From Ureibacillus acetophenoni (GTDB lineage: Bacteria > Bacillota > Bacilli > Bacillales_A > Planococcaceae), in NCBI RefSeq assembly GCF_900220965.1, contig NZ_OBQC01000001.1:186001-250000 (forward strand): 64,000 bases of DNA, given 5' to 3'. The notes below the pieces were generated by a model, which was not told the origin of the DNA, did no database searches, and was given only the letters and a program-made list of their open reading frames with translations. A program made the translations under genes and the position numbers. Shown here in pieces: positions 44,266-52,784 of this stretch; the first letter of the stretch is position 1, and each line of letters opens with the position of its first letter.

Positions 44266-45942
44266 ATGTCCAGTGATTACAGTGTGAATTCTATACAATA
44301 TTGGAATACCAAATTTGAAACTAAGTGGGAACTGAATAGAGGGCCAGAGCAGACAACATTCTTTTATGAAGTTTTATTAAAAAACTTACCAGTTAAAATA
44401 AAGAATAGGATTAAATATGAAAAAATGTCTATTTGTGATATTGGTTGTGCCTTAGGGGATGGAGTTAATAAAATTAGTGAATACTTTACAAGTAATCTAT
44501 TAACAGGAATTGACTTTTCAGAAGAGGCAATAAAAAAGGCAAAAAAAAAATACCCTCATATAGATTTTGAATGTCAAGATATATTAAGGGTTAAACAAAA
44601 TTTTGATGTTATTATTTCTTCTAATACTTTAGAACACTTCAAAAATCCGTTACATATAACAAGGTACCTTACAGAAATTACAAATAATTTTTTAATAATA
44701 TTAATACCTTTCCAAGAAAATGAAGTAAACCGTGATAAAGAACATGAATCTAGTTTTAATTATAATTCATTTCCAATGGTAATAGATGATTTTTTCTTAT
44801 GTTATCATAAAGTAATAAATTTTAAGGATACCCCTAACCCCTATTGGAATGGTAAGCAATTACTTGTAATTTACTCAAAAAAAGATGAATTAGAAAAATT
44901 AAACTTAAGTTCCGTAATAGAGCCAAAAGTATTTGTAGGCGCTCCCGTACGGAACAGAGCATGGATTCTACCAAGATTTTTTGAATCGTTGTTACAACAA
45001 AATGTTAAAATGGAAACGTGCTTTATAGTTAATGATTGTGATGATAACACAATAGAAGTATTAGAAGAAAATAGAGTTAACTTTATACAGAAGAACTTCG
45101 GAAAAGAGTTCGGAAGTAATAGAGGTGAATATTCTAAAAAAAATTTAGCAATACTTCGTAATTTATTATTAGAAGAGTTTCTTAAAAGTGATTGTGAATA
45201 CTTCTTTTCTATCGATACTGACATAATAATCCCAGATGGTTCATTACGCAAATTACTGGAAGATGATAAAGACATTGTATCCATGATTATTAGTAATATA
45301 CCAAGTGGCAGTGCACACAATATTTACATAAATCAGAATCACGTATCTCCAGTACCTGAAGGAATCATACCTGTTGATATGACAGGAGCTGTTTATCTTA
45401 TTAAGAGGGAAGTTATTGAATCCGGAGTTGGGTATGCATATGACCCAAAAGGAGAAGATGTACCATTTTGTAGGTCAGCAATAAACGCAGGATTCGAATT
45501 ATATTGTGATACTAGGTTAAGGCCGATACATGTTTATGAGCCCAATCTAGAATTAACTGCGAATATTATTAGTCATGAAGATTATAAAATAATTCTTGAA
45601 AAGGCGATAAGATTATTGGAGAAAATATTCGAAAGTGTAATTAGTTTAAAATCTAATATTAATAATAAATTAATTATTTTAGATATTATAAATGCTTATA
45701 ATAAAGTTGCTAATATTATAAATATATATTATCCTATTATCTCGAATAAATTAATATTCTCACAAATGTCAATTATTAAAGAATATTTAGATAAAATATT
45801 ATATTATATTGAAATTAATCATATTGATGAAGCTAATAATATATTGAATAATTTGCTTCTTCCTACTTTTAGTAATTTGACTATAGAATTGATTGAGGTA
45901 TTTTTACCAGATGTAATGAAATATAATCCGAATTCACTATAA
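44266..45942 (+). CDS. Methyltransferase-glycosyltransferase fusion, probably for flagellin modification
   Basis: This 558-residue protein starts at the ATG at 44266 behind AAGGAGGAAAAG; the frame opens 22 codons earlier in the hag terminator. The N-terminal part (about 20-200) is a SAM-dependent methyltransferase with CDIGCALGDGVNKI and SSNTLEHFKNP. The middle part (about 220-450) is a GT-A glycosyltransferase with FVGAPVRNRAWILPRFFESLL, the DxD-type SIDTDIIIPDGS, and VDMTGAVYLIKREVI. The C-terminal 100 residues are helical and Asn/Ile-rich. Its gene follows hag and is markedly more AT-rich than its neighbours, suggesting acquisition. Modification of flagellin glycan is inferred from position and domains. 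Confidence 0.82.
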   Translation: MSSDYSVNSIQYWNTKFETKWELNRGPEQTTFFYEVLLKNLPVKIKNRIKYEKMSICDIGCALGDGVNKISEYFTSNLLTGIDFSEEAIKKAKKKYPHIDFECQDILRVKQNFDVIISSNTLEHFKNPLHITRYLTEITNNFLIILIPFQENEVNRDKEHESSFNYNSFPMVIDDFFLCYHKVINFKDTPNPYWNGKQLLVIYSKKDELEKLNLSSVIEPKVFVGAPVRNRAWILPRFFESLLQQNVKMETCFIVNDCDDNTIEVLEENRVNFIQKNFGKEFGSNRGEYSKKNLAILRNLLLEEFLKSDCEYFFSIDTDIIIPDGSLRKLLEDDKDIVSMIISNIPSGSAHNIYINQNHVSPVPEGIIPVDMTGAVYLIKREVIESGVGYAYDPKGEDVPFCRSAINAGFELYCDTRLRPIHVYEPNLELTANIISHEDYKIILEKAIRLLEKIFESVISLKSNINNKLIILDIINAYNKVANIINIYYPIISNKLIFSQMSIIKEYLDKILYYIEINHIDEANNILNNLLLPTFSNLTIELIEVFLPDVMKYNPNSL

Positions 45943-46954
45943 GAAATAATCTTTATTTAAATATTTATAGTAGAAACTCATTCCAGTTTCATTGAATTGA
46001 CTAGGTTTAAATGATCTTAGGTGAAAATAATAATTGTAAAATAAAGTTAAATTTTGCCGTAATATAAATTAGAAGTAGGTCTTGGAGCCTTACTATTTCC
46101 TAAAACCTATTTCAATAGATTAACAAATATTAAATAATGATTAAAAATCACATATTTAGTGCTGAACCTCAAAAGTTAGATGGAAAGTTTAACTATTGGG
46201 GTATTTTTTAAAATGCATAGAATTTATTTTAAATTTATTGTTGTTTAAGAATAATCAGTTGGTATATTATCCTGAAAATTATTTGATAAGAAATCAAAAT
46301 TCCAAATTATTAACTTCAGAATCTTATTATCAAAATGTTACAATTTGAGTTCGAAATGAATAATCCGTCTTATATTATTAAAAGTCTTTTTATAGTTAAA
46401 CTTTATTGGAGAATCCCGGTGTCTTTTTAGAAAGTAACAGTGGTATTTGAACTAGAATAAGGATTAGAATTTAAAAATCTAATTGATGCTGCAGATAAAC
46501 GACAGGTAAACTTATTCAACAATAGAAGAAAGAGTATTCAGATTAAAGAACAAGTGTAAATATTCTTAAGGTTTTAGGATAAATATATTGCTTAAGAAAA
46601 AAGTTACATTGGCATTCTTATAAAACACGGTTCGTATGTTCGCGAGAAACCGTTTAAACCGACTAACTAGTATACCGATTCTTATACAAAAGTTGGTAGA
46701 AATCATCACATAATTGAAATGTACTGGAATTGAAAATATTTAATTGGAGGCAATTTCAGATTTGTATAATGGCAAAATTATTTTTTGGGGTTTTCCATAA
46801 ATTAATAAAAAACATATAAATTGTACTAAAAACACTTACCCTGGAAATATACAGATTAAGCATGCAATATCTAAATAAATGTAGGTAATAACTTTGAAGC
46901 GAAATAGATATTGTATGGTTGTTCGGTGTTTTTCCTCTTTTTTTGGAGATTTCT

Positions 46955-47087
46955 ATGAATTTTCAAGAAATACCTAGAACCAGTGTGCAGATAATTGCTG
47001 CAATGCTAAAGATATTAGGAATTTATTCTGAAACATAAGAAGAACGAATTATTAAAACAATATTAACTGGTTTAAGCCCAGCCCAGT
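46955..47087 (+). pseudogene. Possible decayed coding fragment
   Basis: MNFQEIPRTSVQIIAAMLKI and onward runs to a stop at 47036, then stays readable in the same frame to a second stop near 47086. TTGGAG precedes the ATG. The family is not recognised, and this may simply be chance. Confidence 0.25.
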
Positions 47088-47191
47088 GATATACAGAACA
47101 TAATCGAGTAAAACTGCTGCTTTAACTATAACTTGTTGGGTCAAATCTTACTATTGTCATAGATATTTATTTTCATCCTACTATATGCTTG

Positions 47192-47219
47192 TAAAAACTA
47201 ATTTTATTTAACCGATATA
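47192..47219 (+). promoter_or_regulatory. Sigma-D promoter of the flaG-fliD-fliT-fliS operon
   Basis: TAAA (47192-47195), 15 nt, then ACCGATATA (47211-47219) fits the sigma-D consensus. It lies about 35 nt before the flaG start. Confidence 0.75.
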
Positions 47220-47253
47220 TAGAATAACATACTTATTGTTTGGAGGATTATTT

Positions 47254-47607
47254 ATGCGTGTTCATAGCCATTCAATTGAAAAAGTAGTTTTAACGAAAAT
47301 AAATGAGAAAGAAGACAAAGCTGTTAAGCCAACTAATGTAGAAGTTATAAATCATACAAATAAAGAGAGCCAACAAGAAATGTCCAAAGACATGCTTCAA
47401 AAGGCAGTTGACTCAGTCAATGAACTATTTCAAATATACGAGAAAGAATTAAAGTTTGTTTTTCACGAAGGACTGGAACAGTATTTTGTTCAGCTAGTTA
47501 ATTCTATTACAGAAGAAGTTGTGAGAGAAATTCCACCTAAAAAACTGTTAGATGCTTTCTATGAAATGCAAAAATTAGCTGGAATGATTGTTGACGAAAA
47601 AATTTAA
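47254..47607 (+). CDS. flaG: Flagellar protein FlaG
   Basis: This small protein of 117 residues starts at the ATG at 47254 behind TTGGAGGA; the frame opens 6 codons earlier inside that site. It has the FlaG-type C-terminal half (LQKAVDSVNELFQIYEKELKF, followed by a beta hairpin and VREIPPKKLLDAFYEMQKLAG). It is first in the flaG-fliD-fliT-fliS operon, matching yvyC of B. subtilis. FlaG family members affect filament length; the mechanism is unknown. Confidence 0.9.
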   Translation: MRVHSHSIEKVVLTKINEKEDKAVKPTNVEVINHTNKESQQEMSKDMLQKAVDSVNELFQIYEKELKFVFHEGLEQYFVQLVNSITEEVVREIPPKKLLDAFYEMQKLAGMIVDEKI

Positions 47608-47628
47608 AGAAAATGTGGGTGTAATACA

Positions 47629-50082
47629 ATGACAACGATGCGAATTGGCGGATTAGCTTCTGGAATGGATATTGATAGTTTGGTTGAGAAACTAATGATG
47701 ACAGAACGTGCGCCTTTGGACAAACTTGAGCAAAAAAAACAAACCTATGAATGGCAACGTGATGCCTATAGAGAAGTAAATACAAAGTTAAAAACATTTG
47801 ATACTTTTCTAGCGGATAATTATTTTATTAGATCAATGAGTGTTAAAACCGCGACTACTTCTAATTCAAATTTTGTCACTGCAGAAGCAACAAGTGCAGC
47901 TTCTGGAACATTAACGATTGAAGGGGTTTCCCAATTAGCAACAGCCGCTCGTGGTATTAGTAGTCAAATTAATGCAACAGGAACGACTACTATGGGACAA
48001 CTGCTAGGTGGAAATTTACCTGCAAGTGACAAACAATATATCGAAATTCGTGCTATACAAAAGGACGGGTCTTTAGCGACAAAACCTACAAAAATTGAAT
48101 ATACAAGCTCTATGAATATTAGTGATTTTGTTAGCAAATTAAATAGTAGTAATGCAGGTGTCACAGCAATATTTGAAAATGGACGTTTATCAATTACCTC
48201 TACAAATACCGGTGATGTGAAAAATAGCGAAGAAGTGGTAATTGGGAATGGCAGTGAAGTATTTCAGGCATTTGGATTTGACCCGAATAATATTTTTACT
48301 AAAAAGGGTACAAATGCAGTGTTCCAAGTAAATGGAATTGCTACAGAACGATCAACAAATACATTTACTATTTCAGGATATAACGTTACGTTAAAAGATA
48401 CTTTTAATTCACAAGCTACTATTAATGCAACGCTTAAAGATGCTTTTAATGACTATAAGTTTACTAAGGAGAACTATGATTCAAAATCTAGCATTTATGA
48501 TACAAAATCAGAAGCTTTTCAATCAGCACAATCAGATTACACTAAAGCATATAATGATAACTTTTTAACTAAATACGTACCTACAGATATACAAACAATA
48601 TGGACTAAACTAGGAAGACCGGATCTTTTAGCAAAGCTTGACCATGATACTATTAGTACCGTTTTAGCAAATATAGATTCAACAAGCCAAGAAAGTATTA
48701 TAGCAGGATTAGAAACAATTTCTGATGAAATTATCCCAAAAGAGCTAAAAGATGAGTTAAAAACTTTAACTCCAGAAGCTTTCAAAACTTTGCAAGAGCT
48801 TAATGTTGATAACTATAATTCTTTAAGACCAATAGCGATATTAGAAACAAAATACATTAATTTGAACAAAACATTTTTGAAGGATTTATCTCCTGATGAG
48901 ATTACAGTTCTTGCTGATTTAGATTTATCAGGTGATGCACCTTTAGATAATTTACCTGAAGACCATATATTAAATAATCCTGAAAATAAGGCATTAAAAG
49001 ATAATTTAGGTAAATTGGCTGTAGAGGAACTAAATATACTAGACACCTTAAGTGAAGATCAATTATTAAGCTTTAAAAATATTGCAACTGCAGAAGTAAC
49101 TTTAAATACTGCTGAAAATGAAATGAATCTTGCTTCTGTTAACAAAGCAGTTGCTGAAAATCAGAAAAATTCTAGCTTCCAAATATTTAAAGATTTATAT
49201 ATCCAGAATGGTTTAGTACCAGATGGTAAGACAAAAGAAGAGTTAGATGCAATGACTGATGAACAATTAGAGGAATTGTTTAATAGCTTCACAGAAGTAC
49301 CTCGGATCACAGTGACCGAAATGAAAGAAAATACTGTTACACTTGCTTCATCAACAAACGTAGACGAAATGATTGATAAAATTAAGGAGTTCGTACAAAC
49401 GTATAACGGACTGATAACGGATTTAAACAATTTAACGAATGAAACAAAGTATCGTGACTATAAGCCATTGACAACACTACAAAGAAAAGAAATGGAAGAT
49501 AAAGAAATTGAGCTTTGGGAAGAAAAAGCTAAAAGTGGTTTACTTCGAGGAGATTCAACTATTCGTGAAGGTATTTCTTCAATGAGAAACTTAATCTATC
49601 AATCAAATCCCGCCATTGCGAATATAAAATTTAATACGCTTTTTAGCGTTGGTATTACTACTTCAAAAGATTATCTTTCAGGTGGTACATTAGAAATAGA
49701 TGATCAAAAACTAAGAGATGCTTTAAATGAAGATCCTGATTCAGTCTTAAAATTATTTACATTTGATGGTGAAAAAGAAGCTGGTATCACAGTTAATGGA
49801 GAGACAAAAACAGCTGATACACGAGGTTTTTTAAGAAAGCTTCGTGGGGAGATTGATGTAATTGAATCGAAAATTGTGGAGCGAGCTGGCCGAGCTTCTA
49901 TGAATGAGACTCAATTTACTCTAGGAAGTTATCTAAGAGATGTAAACAAACGAATCGACACATGGCAAGACAAACTAGTTGAAATAGAAGATCGCTATTG
50001 GAGACAATTTGGTGCTATGGAACAAATGATTAATAAAGCTAACCAGCAATCTACTATGTTAATGGGATCATTCTATCAATAG
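47629..50082 (+). CDS. fliD: Flagellar filament cap protein FliD, with expanded middle domain
   Basis: This 817-residue cap protein promotes flagellin polymerisation at the filament tip. It is much longer than the 498-residue B. subtilis FliD. The N-terminal D0/D1 region (RIGGLASGMDIDSLVEKLM, APLDKLEQKKQTYEWQRDAY) and C-terminal region (LGSYLRDVNKRIDTWQDKLVEIEDRYWRQF split into helices) are standard. Between about residues 275 and 565 is an extra helical segment rich in Asp, Glu, Leu and Asn (TLKDAFNDYKF, LKDELKTLTPEAFKTLQEL, KTKEELDAMTDEQLEELF). The insert may be a surface-exposed adhesive or variable domain. It is in an operon with fliT and fliS. Confidence 0.93.
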   Translation: MTTMRIGGLASGMDIDSLVEKLMMTERAPLDKLEQKKQTYEWQRDAYREVNTKLKTFDTFLADNYFIRSMSVKTATTSNSNFVTAEATSAASGTLTIEGVSQLATAARGISSQINATGTTTMGQLLGGNLPASDKQYIEIRAIQKDGSLATKPTKIEYTSSMNISDFVSKLNSSNAGVTAIFENGRLSITSTNTGDVKNSEEVVIGNGSEVFQAFGFDPNNIFTKKGTNAVFQVNGIATERSTNTFTISGYNVTLKDTFNSQATINATLKDAFNDYKFTKENYDSKSSIYDTKSEAFQSAQSDYTKAYNDNFLTKYVPTDIQTIWTKLGRPDLLAKLDHDTISTVLANIDSTSQESIIAGLETISDEIIPKELKDELKTLTPEAFKTLQELNVDNYNSLRPIAILETKYINLNKTFLKDLSPDEITVLADLDLSGDAPLDNLPEDHILNNPENKALKDNLGKLAVEELNILDTLSEDQLLSFKNIATAEVTLNTAENEMNLASVNKAVAENQKNSSFQIFKDLYIQNGLVPDGKTKEELDAMTDEQLEELFNSFTEVPRITVTEMKENTVTLASSTNVDEMIDKIKEFVQTYNGLITDLNNLTNETKYRDYKPLTTLQRKEMEDKEIELWEEKAKSGLLRGDSTIREGISSMRNLIYQSNPAIANIKFNTLFSVGITTSKDYLSGGTLEIDDQKLRDALNEDPDSVLKLFTFDGEKEAGITVNGETKTADTRGFLRKLRGEIDVIESKIVERAGRASMNETQFTLGSYLRDVNKRIDTWQDKLVEIEDRYWRQFGAMEQMINKANQQSTMLMGSFYQ

Positions 50083-50098
50083 ATTGGAGTTCGCAACA

Positions 50099-50458
50099 AT
50101 GGATAACGAGCAAAAATTACTCCAAATATCCGCAAAACTTTTTCAACAATTAGAATCAGTTCCTAGAAGTGAGGAACGAGATAAATTTATTGAAGAAGTA
50201 AACCGACAATTGAATGAACGTGGGAATGTACTTGAGATTCTTCACAACGAGGGATTTCAAATAGAGCCAGAAACTAAATTACACTCGATGCTTATTGAAT
50301 TAGATAAAGGTATTCGCGAAAGACTGGACATTGTTATGGAAGCAGTAAAGAGTGATATGAAAACATTGCAAAAGGCTAAAAATAAGGAAAAAAAATATAT
50401 TAATCCCTATGATTCTGTTCGCACAATGGATGGAAGATATTACGATAAGAAAAAATAG
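50099..50458 (+). CDS. fliT: FliT-like flagellar protein
   Basis: This 119-residue helical, charged protein lies between fliD and fliS. I chose the ATG at 50099 behind TTGGAGT, which overlaps the fliD stop region. It has LLQISAKLFQQLESVPRSEE and RERLDIVMEAVKSDMKTLQKA, and the C-terminus is basic. Position, size and helical content suggest the FliD export chaperone FliT, but similarity to characterised FliT is low and the order (fliT before fliS) is reversed from B. subtilis. Confidence 0.6.
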   Translation: MDNEQKLLQISAKLFQQLESVPRSEERDKFIEEVNRQLNERGNVLEILHNEGFQIEPETKLHSMLIELDKGIRERLDIVMEAVKSDMKTLQKAKNKEKKYINPYDSVRTMDGRYYDKKK

Positions 50459-50516
50459 ATGAATCATTGACTGTTATTTAGAAGTCACTTTCATTATTCA
50501 AAAAGGAGTACTAATA

Positions 50517-50921
50517 ATGGTAACACACAATGCAGCATATAACGCTTATCAACAAAATAGCGTCACAACAGCTTCTCCAGGTGAACTTACATTAATGTTA
50601 TATAATGGATGTATTAAATTCTTACTGAAATCTAAAAAAGCGATTGAAGAAAATAACATCGTAGAAAAGAATACAAATATACAAAAGGCACAAAACATCA
50701 TTATTGAATTGATGGTTACTTTAAAATTAGATGAAGAAGTGGCAAAACAAATGCTTTCATTATACGACTATATGAACCGCAGACTAATTGAAGCTAACAT
50801 TAAAAATGATACTGAAATCATCGACGAAGTAATTGGCCTATCAACAGAATTCCGCGACACTTGGAAGCAAGTAATCCAAATCACTCGTCAACAACAATAC
50901 GGCAACATGCAACAAATCTAA
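50517..50921 (+). CDS. fliS: Flagellin export chaperone FliS
   Basis: This 134-residue four-helix chaperone binds the C-terminus of flagellin and keeps it unfolded for export. It has the family features AYQQNSVTTASPGELTLMLYNG, KFLLKSKKAIEENN and LYDYMNRRLIEANI. AAAAGGAG precedes the ATG. It is the last gene of the operon and is followed by a strong terminator. Confidence 0.96.
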   Translation: MVTHNAAYNAYQQNSVTTASPGELTLMLYNGCIKFLLKSKKAIEENNIVEKNTNIQKAQNIIIELMVTLKLDEEVAKQMLSLYDYMNRRLIEANIKNDTEIIDEVIGLSTEFRDTWKQVIQITRQQQYGNMQQI

Positions 50922-50928
50922 TTGAACG

Positions 50929-50964
50929 GCTCTGTAGACGAAAATCGTTTACAGAGCTTTTTAT
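50929..50964 (+). terminator. Terminator of the fliDTS operon
   Basis: GCTCTGTAGACGA and TCGTTTACAGAGC form a 13-bp stem with one mismatch, followed by TTTTTATATTT. Confidence 0.88.
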
Positions 50965-51027
50965 ATTTCGCTATTAATTTAATGAATGAATTTTATTAAT
51001 TAAAATCCTCCCATTGGCGAAATCCAC

Positions 51028-51081
51028 ATACGACATATTAATAATTATGCGCAATTTCACATAACTTTGAATATGTCGTAT
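51028..51081. repeat. Widely spaced perfect inverted repeat
   Basis: ATACGACATATT (51028-51039) and AATATGTCGTAT (51070-51081) are exact complements 30 nt apart. There is no T-run, so it is not a terminator; it may be an operator or remnant element. Confidence 0.4.
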
Positions 51082-51277
51082 CTCAAAATCGGTAATCCAC
51101 AGAACTCCATTTTATTAGCCACACATACTCCCTGAGATCTCCCCAAAACATTTTTTACAAATCCTTGAACATCCCCACAAAATTCACAACCCAAACCAGC
51201 GATTTCATTCGACTTTCCACCCCTAAAGGTCGATAATGAAAGTAAGAAATACGCCCAAATATTGGGAGGTAATGACT

Positions 51278-51661
51278 ATGAAATTTAAGCGACAAGAAGG
51301 ATTTCGTTTTGTGTTTAATGAACCAATCAAGGCGAATTTCGTTATAGTTAATAAGGATGGACAAGTTGATCAAATTAATCACAAAAATAGCCATCCCTGT
51401 GAAATTCTCGATCAGAGCCCGAGAGGTATAAAAATATATTCGAATGTCGAAATTGGAGAGGATGAAGTTCAGCCGGTCCAACTTGAGATTGAATTCGTTC
51501 TTGATGTGACAACTATTCGTGCACTTGGTGAGGTTGTTTGGACAAAGCCTTTTGGACAAGGGAAGCAATATGGAATTCACATTATTGACCAACCTGACAT
51601 CGTCGATTTAATCATCAATGAGATGAAACAGCGTAGAAGAAAAGAAGTGCTTAAGAAATAA
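51278..51661 (+). CDS. PilZ domain protein (probable c-di-GMP receptor)
   Basis: This is a small cytoplasmic protein of 127 residues. I chose the ATG at 51278 because GGGAGGT lies 8 nt upstream; another ATG two codons earlier is too close to that site. It shows a PilZ signature: Arg-rich KFKRQEGFRF at the N-terminus and DQSPRGIKI, matching the D/N-x-S-x-x-G motif, followed by beta strands (VQLEIEFVLD, EVVWTKPFGQGKQYGIHII). The first motif has four rather than three residues between arginines. Its position after the flagellar genes suggests c-di-GMP control of motility. Confidence 0.75.
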   Translation: MKFKRQEGFRFVFNEPIKANFVIVNKDGQVDQINHKNSHPCEILDQSPRGIKIYSNVEIGEDEVQPVQLEIEFVLDVTTIRALGEVVWTKPFGQGKQYGIHIIDQPDIVDLIINEMKQRRRKEVLKK

Positions 51662-51791
51662 TGATAGCGCTTACCTAAAGCGAAAGCGTGCGAACAGCAA
51701 CTTTTGCTTACCCGCTTTTATTCCGAAATCAAACATCCACACACCTTGCAAAATTTGTTGTTAAGTATGTAAAGATTTCGACAAGATAGGC

Positions 51792-51817
51792 AGGATATTC
51801 CTTACACTATGGAGAAT
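51792..51817 (+). promoter_or_regulatory. Sigma-H-type promoter of hpf
   Basis: AGGATAT, then 13 nt, then GAGAAT resembles the sigma-H consensus (RnAGGAWWW, RnnGAAT). In B. subtilis the hpf gene (yvyD) is under sigma-B and sigma-H, which supports this reading. Confidence 0.55.
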
Positions 51818-51824
51818 ATATTTA

Positions 51825-52015
51825 CTAAGGGCTAACATCTTTAACAAGAATTTTACAATTCGAAATTAGTTGGCCTTATTGCGAAGGGAAACCATTTCAT
51901 TTGGTTACACTATAACTGAATGGAATTAAGCCTCGGGCGGATACAGTAGATTCTATTCTATTGGGCTTACTAGATAAGATCTGGGCGGCTAATTCGCCAA
52001 GGTGCATTTGATTAA
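51825..52015 (+). ncRNA. Structured hpf/raiA leader, candidate raiA-type RNA
   Basis: The transcript from the sigma-H-type promoter would have a leader of about 200 nt. It can fold an outer TAAGCC/GGGCTTA helix around CAGTAGA/TCTATTG, and a separate CTGGGCG-GCTAATT-CGCCAAG hairpin close to the start codon. A structured RNA called raiA is known upstream of raiA/hpf genes in Firmicutes and has about this size. I infer that this may be one; I cannot check its consensus. Confidence 0.4.
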
Positions 52016-52029
52016 AAGGAGGAGTTTAC

Positions 52030-52581
52030 ATGATTAAATTTAACATTCGTGGTGAAAACATTGAGGTAACTCCAGCGATACGCGAGTACGTTGAAAGCAA
52101 GATTGAGAAAATTGAGCGTTACTTTGGCGAAGATTTTGAAGCTAAAGCCAATGTCAATCTGAAAGTTTACAACGACAAGCAAAATAAAGTGGAAGTTACC
52201 ATCCCAATGAAAAACGTAACACTCCGTGCAGAAGAACGTCATAATGACATGTATGCTGCAATAGACTTAATCGTCGATAAGTTAGAACGACAAATTCGCA
52301 AACATAAAACGAAAGTGAACCGCAAATTCCGTGAACGTGAAGGCGTAGGCATTTTCTATGCAGCGAACGGAACTGCTCCAGAAACAACAAATGATGAAGA
52401 AGAATTCACAATTGTTCGTACTAAGCAATTTAGCTTAAAACCAATGGATGATGAAGAAGCGATCCTTCAAATGAATTTACTTGGACATGACTTCTATATT
52501 TACACAGATGCAGAATCCAATGGGACGAACATTGTTTATAAACGTAAAGATGGAAAGTATGGACTCATTGAAACTCAATAA
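52030..52581 (+). CDS. hpf: Ribosome hibernation promoting factor, long form
   Basis: This 183-residue protein binds the 30S decoding region and, through its C-terminal domain, dimerises ribosomes into inactive 100S particles. The N-terminal RaiA/YfiA domain (1-100) has FNIRGENIEVTPAIREYVESKI in adjoining elements, the basic RQIRKHKTKVNRKFR linker follows, and the C-terminal domain (about 125-183) has FSLKPMDDEEAILQMNLLGHDFYIY. It lies between the flagellar genes and secA, as yvyD does in B. subtilis. Control appears to be by sigma-H and perhaps by the structured leader. Confidence 0.96.
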   Translation: MIKFNIRGENIEVTPAIREYVESKIEKIERYFGEDFEAKANVNLKVYNDKQNKVEVTIPMKNVTLRAEERHNDMYAAIDLIVDKLERQIRKHKTKVNRKFREREGVGIFYAANGTAPETTNDEEEFTIVRTKQFSLKPMDDEEAILQMNLLGHDFYIYTDAESNGTNIVYKRKDGKYGLIETQ

Positions 52582-52590
52582 ACGATTCAT

Positions 52591-52630
52591 AACCTCTAAT
52601 AAGGAAAGACTTCCTTATTAGAGGTTTTCT
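52591..52630 (+). terminator. Terminator of hpf
   Basis: AACCTCTAATAAGGAA and its exact complement form a 16-bp stem with a 4-nt loop, followed by TTCTTA. Confidence 0.9.
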
Positions 52631-52672
52631 TATATACTCTTTCCTATTAAATCCCAAATTTCGGATAATTGA

Positions 52673-52700
52673 TTGAAGATTTCCAGTTTTATGCTAGTAT
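52673..52700 (+). promoter_or_regulatory. Sigma-A promoter of galU
   Basis: TTGAAG (52673-52678) and TAGTAT (52695-52700) are 16 nt apart, and the -10 is preceded by TGC, giving an extended -10. Confidence 0.55.
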
Positions 52701-52784
52701 TAATTTATATAATTTTTACGAATTTAACAAAATACTGTAGTACAATAAAATATATTATTTCTATTACGTATCGGAGTTGTTGAG

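Larger units (their letters stand above)
45943..47253. other. 1.3-kb AT-rich region without an intact gene
   Basis: I find no intact gene. A 27-codon frame at 46955-47038 with GGAG upstream continues in frame after its stop as EERIIKTILTGLSPAQ before another stop, which looks like decayed coding sequence. Stops are frequent in all frames elsewhere. A sigma-D promoter for flaG lies at its right end. The region is probably the remnant of a larger glycan-modification island next to hag. Confidence 0.5.
50922..51277. other. Intergenic region fliS to PilZ gene
   Basis: It contains the fliS terminator and a perfect 12-bp inverted repeat (51028-51081). No gene is seen. Confidence 0.6.
51662..52029. 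other. Promoter and leader region of hpf
   Basis: It contains a sigma-H-type promoter (51792-51817) and a roughly 200-nt leader with several hairpins before the hpf Shine-Dalgarno sequence AAGGAGGAG. No coding sequence is seen. Confidence 0.7.

Noticed and set aside
46615-46660. Possible hairpin or tRNA-like sequence in the AT-rich region after the glycosyltransferase
   Set aside because: Only a short stem (AACGG/CCGTT type) can form, with no cloverleaf.
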